From Acetobacteraceae bacterium (lineage in GTDB: Bacteria; Pseudomonadota; Alphaproteobacteria; Acetobacterales; Acetobacteraceae): a stretch of DNA of 64,000 nucleotides. The stretch is taken from contig JAIXWG010000064.1 in NCBI GenBank assembly GCA_027482245.1, positions 124,001 to 188,000 on the forward strand, read 5' to 3'. The position numbers were made by a program, and so were the translations under genes. The notes beneath the pieces were generated by a model. The model was not told where the DNA came from, made no database searches, and saw only the letters and a program-made list of their open reading frames with translations. This document shows, piece by piece, positions 17,444 through 25,689 of the stretch; position 1 is the first letter of the stretch; each line of letters begins with the position of its first letter.

Positions 17444-18913
17444 ATGCCGACCGATGCCGTGCCGACAGGCTCTTCCACCGGTTCCGCCAGGGGTGCCGTC
17501 GACCTGATCGTCCCTGTCATCCTGTCTGGCGGCACGGGCAGCCGGTTGTGGCCCCTGTCGCGCGAAGCCTATCCGAAGCAGTTCTGGCCGCTGGTGTCCC
17601 AGGGCACCATGCTGCAGGAAACCGCCGCCCGCGCCCGCGCCCCGGGCTTCGCGCCCCCCGTCGTGGTGTGCGGGGAGGCGCATCGCTTCCTGGTCGCCGA
17701 ACAGCTGCGTGAGGCCGGCGCGGAAGACAGCCGCATCATCCTGGAACCCAGCGCCCGCAACAGCGCCGCCGCCATCGCCGCCGCCGCCATCCTGATCGGG
17801 GAGGATGCGCCGGACGCCATCCTCTGGATCATGGCGGCCGATGCCGCGGTGCAGGACGTGCCCGCGCTGCGCCACGCGCTGTCCGCCGCGGCGCTCGCCG
17901 CGCGCGAAGGCCGCATCTGCACCTTCGGCATCCGCCCGACCGCGCCCGAGACCGGCTACGGCTACATCGAAGCCAGCGCCGGCCTGCCAGGGGTCGAGGG
18001 CGCGATGCAGGTGGCCCGCTTCGTCGAGAAGCCGGACGCCGCGACGGCGGAGGGCTTCCTCGCCGGCGGCCGCCACCTCTGGAACAGCGGCATGTTCGTC
18101 GCGACCGCGAAGACGCTGATCGCGGAACTCGCCGCCCATGCGCCCGGCGTGCTGGCCGCCGCGCGCGCCGCGGTCGCGGATGGGGCGCGGGACCTCGGCT
18201 TCGTGCGCCTCGGCGCCAGCTTCGCCGAAGCGCCGTCCATCTCCATCGACCATGCGGTGATGGAGCGCACCGCGCTCGCCGCCGTCGTGCCCTGCGATCC
18301 CGGCTGGTCCGATGTCGGGTCCTGGGCCTCGCTGTGGGAGATCGCGCCGAAGGACAAGGACGGCAACGCCGCCATGGGCAATGCCGCGGTCCTCGGTTCC
18401 AAGCGCTGCTACGTCCGGTCGGAGGGCATCCTGACCGCCGTGGTGGGGCTGGAGGATGTGGTGCTGGTCGTGACCGACGACGCCGTCCTCGCCGTCCATC
18501 GCGACCGCGCGCAGGACGTGAAGAAGATGGTGGAGCAGCTGAAGGCCAGCGGCCACAAGGAAGCGACGGAACACCGCCGCGTCTATCGCCCCTGGGGCGC
18601 CTATGAGGGCGTGGCCCATGGCAGCCGCTTCCAGGTGAAGCGCATCACCGTGCGCCCCGGCCGCAAGCTCAGCCTGCAGAAGCACTACCACCGCGCCGAA
18701 CACTGGGTCGTCGTCGCCGGCACCGCCGTGGTGGAACGTGATGGCGAGCGCATCCTGCTGCGGGAGAATGAATCCGTTTACCTCCCGCTCGGCTGCGTCC
18801 ACCGCCTGGAAAACCCCGGCATGATCCCGCTGACGCTGATCGAGGTGCAATCGGGCCCCTACCTCGGCGAGGACGACATCGTCCGGCTCGAGGACAATTA
18901 CGGCCGGGCCTGA
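17444..18913 (+). CDS. manC: Mannose-1-phosphate guanylyltransferase / mannose-6-phosphate isomerase (type II)
   Basis: A 489-residue bifunctional enzyme making GDP-mannose. The N-terminal nucleotidyltransferase has the pyrophosphorylase signature LSGGTGSRLWPLSREAYPKQF and FVEKPDA. The C-terminal cupin isomerase part has LSLQKHYHRAEHW with metal-binding histidines. The ATG at 17444 is chosen because upstream codons are not conserved. It is flanked by two glycosyltransferase genes and provides their likely donor. The next gene starts 19 bp after its stop. Confidence 0.93.
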   Translation: MPTDAVPTGSSTGSARGAVDLIVPVILSGGTGSRLWPLSREAYPKQFWPLVSQGTMLQETAARARAPGFAPPVVVCGEAHRFLVAEQLREAGAEDSRIILEPSARNSAAAIAAAAILIGEDAPDAILWIMAADAAVQDVPALRHALSAAALAAREGRICTFGIRPTAPETGYGYIEASAGLPGVEGAMQVARFVEKPDAATAEGFLAGGRHLWNSGMFVATAKTLIAELAAHAPGVLAAARAAVADGARDLGFVRLGASFAEAPSISIDHAVMERTALAAVVPCDPGWSDVGSWASLWEIAPKDKDGNAAMGNAAVLGSKRCYVRSEGILTAVVGLEDVVLVVTDDAVLAVHRDRAQDVKKMVEQLKASGHKEATEHRRVYRPWGAYEGVAHGSRFQVKRITVRPGRKLSLQKHYHRAEHWVVVAGTAVVERDGERILLRENESVYLPLGCVHRLENPGMIPLTLIEVQSGPYLGEDDIVRLEDNYGRA

Positions 18914-18932
18914 CGCGGGAAGGGATGGCGGC

Positions 18933-21134
18933 ATGGGCCCCGGGCCGGAAGGAACGACCCCGCGCCACGCCCCGTCCGCTTCGCTGCGAGAGGCGGACCG
19001 CCTGCGCGACGCGCGGGACTGGCCGGGCGCCGCCTCCGCCTATGCCGCCTGGCTCGCCGGCCGGCCGCATGACTGGCCCGCCTGGATCCAGTACGGCCAT
19101 GCGCTGAAGGAAGCCGGCGATCCCGAAGCCGCGCTCGGCGCCTATCGCCGCGCGGAACAGGGCCGCCCGGGGGATGCCGACCTGCAGATGCAGATCGGCC
19201 ACGCGCTGAAGCTGCTGGGCAACCTGCCCGGCGCGCGCCAGGCCTATGCCCGGGCGCTGGAAGCCGAGCCCGCGAACGACTCCGCCTGGCGCGAGGTCTC
19301 CCTGCTGCTCGGCCAGCCCAGCGTCGCGGCCGCGGGGGCGCCGGAGGCGACGCTGTCCCTGCTCGGCGACCTCTGCGTCGTCTTCGACCTGACGGACCTG
19401 CTGTCCTGGTTCGGCGCCAACCGGGCGCCGACGGGCATCCAGCGCGTGCAGATGGAACTGGTGGGTCCCGCGCTGCGCGGCGGCGGGCCGGCGGCGCGCG
19501 TCATCCTCGCGGTGTACAACCCGGCGACGCTCGGCTGGCGCACCCTGCCGCGGGAGGCCTTCAACCGCCTCGCCAGCCTGTCCCGCACGGGCGCCGATCC
19601 GCGCGACGCGGGCTGGGAACAGGCCGTCGCCGTCGCCCGCCAGGCGGTGGAGGCCGCGCCGGACCTGGCCTTCCCCGAAGGCGCCTGGCTGGTCGTCCCG
19701 GGATCCTGCTGGTGGCTGCCGAACTACCACCTGGCGGTGCGGCTGGCGAAGGCGCGCTTCGGCCTGCGCTACGCGCCGCTGGTGCATGATTGCGGGCCCC
19801 TGGTGGTGCCGGAGCATTCGCCGCGGGAGACGGTCGCCGACTTCGCCCGCTGGTTCGCGGGCCTCGCCGCCCATGCCGACCTGCTGCTGCCCGTCTCCGC
19901 CGCGACCGCGGAGGACATCCGCCGGCTGCAGGACAGCCACCTGCCCGGGATGACGCTGCCGCCGATGCTGACCGTGGGGCTCGATGGCGCCCCCGCGGAG
20001 CCTTTGCCCGCCGCCGGCGCGCATCCCGGCGTCGCCGCCCTGGCGGGCCGCAGCTACGCGCTGTTCCTCGGCACGCTGGAATCGCGGAAGAACCACCTCT
20101 TCGTCCTCAACGCCTGGCTGGCGCTGATCCGGAAGCACGGGCCGGGGAAGCTGCCGCTGCTGGTGCTGGCCGGGCGGACCGGCTTCATGGGCGAACCCGC
20201 GCTGACGCTGCTGCGCAGTGCGCCGGCGCTGCGCGATGCGGTGGTGCTGCTGCAGGACGTACCGGACAGCGCGCTGCCGCTGCTCTACCGCCGGGCGCTC
20301 TTCGTCCTCTACAACTCCGACCACGAAGGCTGGGGCCTGCCGGTGACGGAGGCCGTGGCGCATGGCAAGGCCGTGCTGGCCCCCGACCACTCCGCCCTGC
20401 CGGAAGCCGGCCGCGGCGCCGCGATCCTGTTCCGTCCGCAGAGCGAACCCGACTTCACCGCGAAGGTCGAGCAGTTGGCCTTCGATGCCGGCTTCCGCGC
20501 GGCGGCCGCCACGAAATCCGCCGCGGTGACTCTGCGCAGCTGGCAGGCGATCGGCGACATCGTGCTGGGGCGGCTGGGGCGAGAGGGCGGCGCGCCCCGC
20601 CCCGCGCCCCCCGCGATCCCGCTCGGCACCATCATCCGCCTGGGCATCGGGGGGGAGACGGCACCAACCCTCCAATCCCTGCTGGGCGACGCGCTGCGAT
20701 CCGGCGAGGGATGGCACGTGCCGGAACGCTGGGGCTGCTGGACGCGTCCGGCGGAGGTCGCCGGCCACGCCGCCCTGCGCCTGGCGCTGCCCCCCGGCAC
20801 GACCGGCCGGATCCGCCTTCACCTGCTGCTGCGCGCCCCCGCCACGCCGCAGTCCATCCGCCTGGTGCCCCGCGGCGCCGAGCCCCTGGCCATGACGCTG
20901 GCCCCCGGGGAGGAGGCGATCGCCGCGCTGGAGGTGGCGGGGATCGAGGGGGTGATCGACCTCGGCATCGAGGCGCCCTCGGCCCCCGAATCCCTGGCCC
21001 CCGATGGCAGCGCCGCGGGGCGGGAAGTGGGCGTCGGCCTCATCTCCGTCATGGCCTGCCGGGCGGATGACCTGCTGGCGCGGCTCGACTACCTGGAGCA
21101 CCAGCGCTTCACCTGGCCGGAGGCCGAGGGATAG
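18933..21134 (+). CDS. TPR-glycosyltransferase fusion with uncharacterised C-terminal domain
   Basis: A 733-residue protein in three parts. Residues ~15-115 form about three tetratricopeptide repeats (WPAWIQYGHALKEAGDPEAAL). Residues ~140-560 are a GT-B glycosyltransferase with LGTLESRKNHLFVLNAWLAL and NSDHEGWGLPVTEAVAHGKAV, the latter carrying the donor-site Glu. The last ~170 residues are unlike GT folds, rich in Pro, Ala and Glu, and end in a possible short coiled segment. It follows manC by 19 bp and probably shares its transcript. The stop codon TAG forms the first bases of a palindromic element. Confidence 0.8.
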   Translation: MGPGPEGTTPRHAPSASLREADRLRDARDWPGAASAYAAWLAGRPHDWPAWIQYGHALKEAGDPEAALGAYRRAEQGRPGDADLQMQIGHALKLLGNLPGARQAYARALEAEPANDSAWREVSLLLGQPSVAAAGAPEATLSLLGDLCVVFDLTDLLSWFGANRAPTGIQRVQMELVGPALRGGGPAARVILAVYNPATLGWRTLPREAFNRLASLSRTGADPRDAGWEQAVAVARQAVEAAPDLAFPEGAWLVVPGSCWWLPNYHLAVRLAKARFGLRYAPLVHDCGPLVVPEHSPRETVADFARWFAGLAAHADLLLPVSAATAEDIRRLQDSHLPGMTLPPMLTVGLDGAPAEPLPAAGAHPGVAALAGRSYALFLGTLESRKNHLFVLNAWLALIRKHGPGKLPLLVLAGRTGFMGEPALTLLRSAPALRDAVVLLQDVPDSALPLLYRRALFVLYNSDHEGWGLPVTEAVAHGKAVLAPDHSALPEAGRGAAILFRPQSEPDFTAKVEQLAFDAGFRAAAATKSAAVTLRSWQAIGDIVLGRLGREGGAPRPAPPAIPLGTIIRLGIGGETAPTLQSLLGDALRSGEGWHVPERWGCWTRPAEVAGHAALRLALPPGTTGRIRLHLLLRAPATPQSIRLVPRGAEPLAMTLAPGEEAIAALEVAGIEGVIDLGIEAPSAPESLAPDGSAAGREVGVGLISVMACRADDLLARLDYLEHQRFTWPEAEG

Positions 21135-21181
21135 AGCGACATGCGTTCAGATGGACACATCTGAACGCATTTCTTGCTCTA
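21132..21181. repeat. 50-bp palindromic intergenic element (TAGAGC...GCTCTA)
   Basis: A nested inverted repeat. Outer arms TAGAGC/GCTCTA lie at 21132-21137 and 21176-21181. The inner 13-bp perfect arms lie at 21141-21153 and 21158-21170 with a GACA loop. It is far more AT-rich than its surroundings. It sits between convergent genes (TPR-glycosyltransferase and purD), so it can act as a bidirectional terminator. The shape is that of mobile palindromic units common in alphaproteobacterial intergenic regions. Confidence 0.75.
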
Positions 21182-21194
21182 AATTCAAATACTT

Positions 21195-21238
21195 CTGGAG
21201 CACAAGCTGCGTTCAAATGAACCCAGTTCGTGCTCCAG
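21195..21238. repeat. Second palindromic unit related to the first
   Basis: The 9-bp arms CTGGAGCAC/GTGCTCCAG (21195-21203, 21230-21238) enclose a short hairpin GTTCA-AA-TGAAC (21211-21222). The inner GCGTTCA resembles the GCGTTCAGATG core of the neighbouring palindrome, suggesting two diverged copies of one element family. Low GC compared with flanking genes. Confidence 0.6.
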
Positions 21239-21245
21239 GGCGCCT

Positions 21246-22514
21246 CTACAGCGCCCGCCAGCCGATATCGCGGCGGCAGAAGCCGCCCGGCCAGTCGATC
21301 GCGTCCACCGCGGCATAGGCGGCGTCCCGCGCTTCCTGTAGCGTCTTCCCCGTGCCCGCCACGGCCAGCACCCGGCCGCCATTGGCGACCAGCGTCCCAT
21401 CCGCCTGCCGCGCCGTGCCGGCGTGGAAGACCTGCACGCCCGGCACCTGCGCCGCCGCGTCCAGGCCGCGGATCGGCGTGCCCTTGCGCGGCGTGCCGGG
21501 ATAGCCCTCCGCCGCCATCACCACCACCAGGCTGTGCCGCGAATCCCAGCTGAGGTTGAACAGCTTCAGCTTGCCGTCGCAGGCCGCGAACAGCGCCGGC
21601 AGCAGGTCCGACCGCAGCCGTAGCATCAGCGCCTGGCATTCGGGATCGCCGAAGCGGACGTTGAACTCGATCAGCTTCGGCCCCGACGCCGTCAGCATCA
21701 GCCCGGCGAAGAGCACGCCCTTGAACGGCGTCCCCCGCTTCGACATCTCTGTCAGTGTCGGCTGGACGATCTCCGCCATCACCTGCGCCTGCAGGGCGGG
21801 GGTGAAGGCGGGCGGGGGCGAATAGGCGCCCATGCCGCCGGTGTTGGGGCCGGTGTCGCCATCGCCGACGCGCTTGTGGTCCTGCGCGGCACCGAGCGGC
21901 AGCGCCGTCTCCCCGTCGCAGAGGGCGAAGAAGCTGATCTCCTCGCCGATCAGGCATTCCTCGATCAGCACGGTGGCGCCGGCCGCGCCATGGATGCGGC
22001 TTTCCATGATGTCGGCGATGGCGGCCTCCGCCTCCTCGACGGTGGAAGCCACCACCACGCCCTTGCCGGCGGCGAGCCCATCGGCCTTCACGACAATCGG
22101 TCCGCCCTCCGCCCGGACATAGGCGCGGGCGGCGGCGGGATCATCGAAGCGCTTCCACTTCGCTCCCGGCACGCCGGCGGCTTCCGCGACTTCCCGCGTG
22201 AAGACCTTGCTGCCCTCCAGCCGCGCCGCTTCCTGCACCGGCCCGAAGCACTTGATCCCGGCCGCCGCGCAGGCATCCGCCAGCCCCAGCGCCAGCGGCG
22301 CCTCCGGCCCCACCACCACCAGGTCTATCTTCCGTTCCACCGCGAAGGCGACGATGCCGGCAATGTCCTCCGCCCCGATCGGCACGCATTCCGCGAGGGA
22401 CGCAATGCCGGGGTTGCCCGGGGCGCAGTAGAGCTTGCCCAGCAGGGGCGAGACCGAGATCGCCCAGCACAGCGCGTGTTCCCGCCCGCCGCCGCCCACC
22501 ACCAGCACCTGCAT
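21246..22514 (-). CDS. purD: Phosphoribosylamine--glycine ligase
   Basis: A 422-residue ATP-grasp enzyme of purine biosynthesis (GAR synthetase). MQVLVVGGGGREHALCWA is the canonical start, so ATG 22514 is used. APGNPGIA, KADGLAAGKGVVVA, the HKRVGDGDTGPNTGGMGAYSP loop and FNVRFGDPECQ are all present. It is divergent from xseA with 77 bp between them and convergent with the TPR-glycosyltransferase across the palindromic elements. Confidence 0.96.
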   Translation of the reverse strand: MQVLVVGGGGREHALCWAISVSPLLGKLYCAPGNPGIASLAECVPIGAEDIAGIVAFAVERKIDLVVVGPEAPLALGLADACAAAGIKCFGPVQEAARLEGSKVFTREVAEAAGVPGAKWKRFDDPAAARAYVRAEGGPIVVKADGLAAGKGVVVASTVEEAEAAIADIMESRIHGAAGATVLIEECLIGEEISFFALCDGETALPLGAAQDHKRVGDGDTGPNTGGMGAYSPPPAFTPALQAQVMAEIVQPTLTEMSKRGTPFKGVLFAGLMLTASGPKLIEFNVRFGDPECQALMLRLRSDLLPALFAACDGKLKLFNLSWDSRHSLVVVMAAEGYPGTPRKGTPIRGLDAAAQVPGVQVFHAGTARQADGTLVANGGRVLAVAGTGKTLQEARDAAYAAVDAIDWPGGFCRRDIGWRAL

Positions 22515-22591
22515 CCCGCCCGCCCCCGCACACACAGAAAAGACCGCACGGCCGGTTCCGCGCTGACCTCCGGATAGCATAGGGTCCGCCC

Positions 22592-24055
22592 ATGGACACG
22601 CCGCCCCCGACCACCAGCAACGTTCCCGAATACGCGGTCAGCGAGATCGCCGGCGCCATCCGCCGCACGCTGGAGGGCGCCTTCGGCCGCGTGCGCGTCC
22701 GGGGCGAGATCACGGAGTGCAAGCGCTACCCCTCCGGCCACATCTACCTGTCGCTGAAGGATGAGAATGCGAAGCTGGAATCGGTGGTCTGGCGCACCAG
22801 CGTCAGCCGCCTCTCCGTCCAGCCGGAGAACGGGGTGGAGGTCATCGCCACCGGCAAGCTGACCACCTATGCCGACCGCTCCAAGTACCAGCTGGTCATC
22901 GACCGGCTGGAATTCGCCGGCGAGGGCGCGCTGCTCGCCCGCATCGAGATGCTGCGCAAGAAGCTGCTGGCGGAAGGCCTGTTCGAAGACTCGCGGAAGC
23001 GCCCCCTGCCCCGCCTGCCGCTGGTCGTCGGCGTCGTGACCAGCGAGGCCGGTGCCGTCATCCAGGACATCCGCACCACCATCCTCCGGCGCTTCCCCCG
23101 CCGCCTCATCCTCTGGCCCGTGCCCGTCCAGGGCCAGGGCGCGGCGGAGAAGATCGCCGCCGCCATCGAGGGTTTCGGCCGCCTGCCCATCGGCGGCCCG
23201 ATCCCGCGCCCGGACGTGCTGATCGTGGCGCGCGGCGGCGGCAGCCTGGAGGATTTGATGGCCTTCAACGAGGAGGTGGTGGTCCGCGCCGCCGCCCTCT
23301 CCCCCATCCCGCTCATCTCCGCCGTGGGGCATGAGACCGACACCACGCTGATCGACTTCGCCTCCGATCGCCGGGCGCCAACGCCGACGGCAGCGGCGGA
23401 GCTGGCCGTGCCCGCCCGCGCGGATCTGCTGGCCGACCTGGCGCAGCGGGAGGCGAGGCTGAGGGGCGCCGTGGTGCGCCAGCTGCGCGCGGCGGAGACG
23501 ATCCTCCTCCGCCTGGAACGCCGCCTGCCGGACGTGCCGGCCCGCGTGCTGGACCTGCGGCGCCGCCTGGACGAGGCCTGCGAAAGCCTGCCCGGCGCGC
23601 TCACCGGCTTCGTCGCCAACCGGCGCGCGGCCCTCGCGCCCCTGGTGGTGCCCCATCCCCGCGCGGGGATCGAGGCCCGCCGCCACGCCATCGCGCTGCT
23701 CGAAGGCCGCAAGGCCGCCGCCTTCGCCCGCGCCGTCCAGCGCAGCCGGGGCGCCCGGGCGCTCCAGGCCTTCTCGGCCGCGCCGGTGGAGGCGCTGCTG
23801 CGCCAGAAGCGCGAAAGGCTGGAAGGCTTGGCCGCGCGGCTGGAGGCCGGGTCCTACCAATCCGTCCTCGCCCGCGGCTTCGCCCTGGTGCGCGACGCGG
23901 AGGGCCACCCCCTGACCCGGGCGGCGGATGTCGCGGCCGGCGGGAAGCTCTCCATCGCCTTCGCCGATGGGGCGGTCGGCGCCACCGCGGACGGCCCCGC
24001 CACCAAGGCGCCCCGCGCGAAACCGAAGCCGCCGGCGCAGGAGAGCCTGCTGTGA
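22592..24055 (+). CDS. xseA: Exodeoxyribonuclease VII large subunit
   Basis: A 487-residue protein. An N-terminal OB-fold domain (PEYAVSEIAGAIRRTLEGAF, RVRGEITECKRYPSGHIY) is followed by the catalytic domain with GVVTSEAGAVIQDI, ARGGGSLEDLMAFNEE and SAVGHETDTTLIDF. With XseB it degrades single-stranded DNA to oligonucleotides; no xseB is in the window. The C-terminal ~50 residues are an Ala/Lys/Pro tail. The stop overlaps the GTG of the M23 peptidase gene. Confidence 0.95.
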   Translation: MDTPPPTTSNVPEYAVSEIAGAIRRTLEGAFGRVRVRGEITECKRYPSGHIYLSLKDENAKLESVVWRTSVSRLSVQPENGVEVIATGKLTTYADRSKYQLVIDRLEFAGEGALLARIEMLRKKLLAEGLFEDSRKRPLPRLPLVVGVVTSEAGAVIQDIRTTILRRFPRRLILWPVPVQGQGAAEKIAAAIEGFGRLPIGGPIPRPDVLIVARGGGSLEDLMAFNEEVVVRAAALSPIPLISAVGHETDTTLIDFASDRRAPTPTAAAELAVPARADLLADLAQREARLRGAVVRQLRAAETILLRLERRLPDVPARVLDLRRRLDEACESLPGALTGFVANRRAALAPLVVPHPRAGIEARRHAIALLEGRKAAAFARAVQRSRGARALQAFSAAPVEALLRQKRERLEGLAARLEAGSYQSVLARGFALVRDAEGHPLTRAADVAAGGKLSIAFADGAVGATADGPATKAPRAKPKPPAQESLL

Positions 24056-24861
24056 TCGTCCGCCGCCTTCTGCTGGCCGCGCCCGCGCTGCTGCTGGCCC
24101 GCGCGGCCCAGGCCGTCACCTGGACCATGGCCGCGCGCCAGGGCGCGCTGATCGTGGGCGATGCCGCGCCTGGCACGCGGCTGGCGCTGGATGGCCGCGC
24201 CATCCGCGTCTCGAACGCGGGAAAATTCGCCTTCGGCTTCGGGCGCGACCACGCCGCAACCTCCACCCTGCTCATCACCCATCCCGGCGGCAGGGCAGAG
24301 ACGCGGACCATCGCGGTGGAGCGCCGGCAATGGGACGTGCAGTCCATCACCGGCCTGCCCCCCGCCCAGGTCACACCCGATGAGACGGCGCTGCGCCGCA
24401 TCCTGGCGGAGCGCGAGAAGCTGGCCGCCGCCCGCGCCGCCGACAGCACCCTCACCGATTTCGCAGACAGCCCCGCCTGGCCCGCCCGCGGCCGCATCAG
24501 CGGCATCTATGGCAGCCAGCGCGTGCTGAACGGCCAGCCGCGCCAGCCGCATTACGGGCTGGATGTCGCGGGGCCCGTCGGCACGCCGATCCACGCCATG
24601 CTGGGCGGCCGCGTCACCCTCTCCGACGAGCATTTCTTCTTCGGCAATCTGCTGGTGGTGGATCACGGGCATGGGGTGAACACGCTCTACGCCCATCTCT
24701 CCCGCCGCCTGGTGGAGGTGGGCGCCACGGTCGCCCGCGGCGACCAGATCGCGCTGATGGGGGCCACGGGCCGCGTGACGGGCCCGCACCTGCATTTCAG
24801 CCTGTCCTGGTACCAGACCTGGCTGGACCCGCAGCCCGCGCTGCCCGCGCAGCAACAATAG
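24052..24861 (+). CDS. Secreted M23 family metallopeptidase
   Basis: A 269-residue protein with a signal peptide (LLLAAPALLLARAAQA) starting at GTG 24052 (GTGA overlap with xseA). The N-terminal ~130 residues form a beta-rich propeptide-like region. The LytM domain follows, with HYGLDVAGPVGTPIHAMLGG (His/Asp zinc ligands) and TGPHLHFSLSWY (HxH). All zinc and catalytic positions seem present, so an active cell-wall endopeptidase is likely. Coupling to xseA is common in this lineage and probably not functional. Confidence 0.9.
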   Translation: MIVRRLLLAAPALLLARAAQAVTWTMAARQGALIVGDAAPGTRLALDGRAIRVSNAGKFAFGFGRDHAATSTLLITHPGGRAETRTIAVERRQWDVQSITGLPPAQVTPDETALRRILAEREKLAAARAADSTLTDFADSPAWPARGRISGIYGSQRVLNGQPRQPHYGLDVAGPVGTPIHAMLGGRVTLSDEHFFFGNLLVVDHGHGVNTLYAHLSRRLVEVGATVARGDQIALMGATGRVTGPHLHFSLSWYQTWLDPQPALPAQQQ

Positions 24862-24901
24862 GCGGGCGCGCGCGTTGGCGCCCCGCATCGAGGACAAGCG
24901 C

Positions 24902-25657
24902 ATGGCCGACGACCAATACGCCCGCTACCCCAGCCTGGCCGGCAAGGTGGTGCTCATTACCGGCGGCGCCTCCGGCATCGGGGCGGAGATGGTGCGCGCC
25001 TTCGCCGCCCAGGGCGCGAAGCCGGCCTTCCTCGATTTCGACGATGCCGGCGGCCAAGCGGTGGCGGCCGAGACGGGCGCGATGTTCGTCCATTGTGACC
25101 TGCGGGACATTGAGGCGCTCCGCGCGGCCATCGCCCGGATTGCGGAAGCGCTCGGCCTCGTGCAGGTGCTGGTGAACAACGCCGCGCGCGACGACCGGCA
25201 TGGGCTCGATACGGTGCAGCCGGACTACTGGGACGAACGCATGGCGACGAACCTCCGCCATGTCTTCTTCTGCGCCCAGGCCGTGGCACCCGGCATGCGC
25301 GCGGCCAAGGCGGGCTCCATCATCAACATGGGCAGCACCAGCTGGATGGGCGCGCAGGGCGGCATGCCCGCCTATGTCGCCGCGAAATCCGCCATCCGCG
25401 GCCTGACGCGTGGCCTGGCGCGGGACCTCGGCGGCGACGGCATCCGCGTCAACGAGGTCGTCCCCGGCTGGATCTTCACCCGTCGCCAGGAGGAATTGTG
25501 GGCGACGCCGGAAGGGGTGGCGAAGCACCTGGAGGGCCAGTGCCTGCACAGCAAGCTGATGCCCGCCGACGTCGCGCGCATGGTGCTGTGGCTGGCCGCC
25601 GACGACAGCGCGATGGTCACGGCGCAGTACTTCGTCGTGGATGGCGGCAAGGTCTGA
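24902..25657 (+). CDS. SDR family oxidoreductase
   Basis: A 251-residue classical SDR: TGGASGIG cofactor motif, NNAA in place of NNAG, catalytic Ser in the MGSTSWMG region and YVAAK with Tyr and Lys. NEVVPGWIFT and the VVDGGKV ending are also typical. The ATG at 24902 starts MADDQYARYPSLAGKVVLITG. The family includes glucose and other polyol or sugar-acid dehydrogenases; the substrate is unknown. It is convergent with the acyl-CoA ligase gene. Confidence 0.88.
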   Translation: MADDQYARYPSLAGKVVLITGGASGIGAEMVRAFAAQGAKPAFLDFDDAGGQAVAAETGAMFVHCDLRDIEALRAAIARIAEALGLVQVLVNNAARDDRHGLDTVQPDYWDERMATNLRHVFFCAQAVAPGMRAAKAGSIINMGSTSWMGAQGGMPAYVAAKSAIRGLTRGLARDLGGDGIRVNEVVPGWIFTRRQEELWATPEGVAKHLEGQCLHSKLMPADVARMVLWLAADDSAMVTAQYFVVDGGKV

Positions 25658-25664
25658 CGGGGCA

Positions 25665-25687
25665 CGGGGAAGGCAGCGCCTTCCCCG
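25665..25687. terminator. Hairpin between convergent genes
   Basis: Perfect 10-bp arms CGGGGAAGGC/GCCTTCCCCG with a 3-base loop, exactly filling the gap between the SDR and acyl-CoA ligase stops. There is no U-tract, so termination would be weak or factor-assisted in either direction. Confidence 0.4.
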
Positions 25688-25689
25688 AT

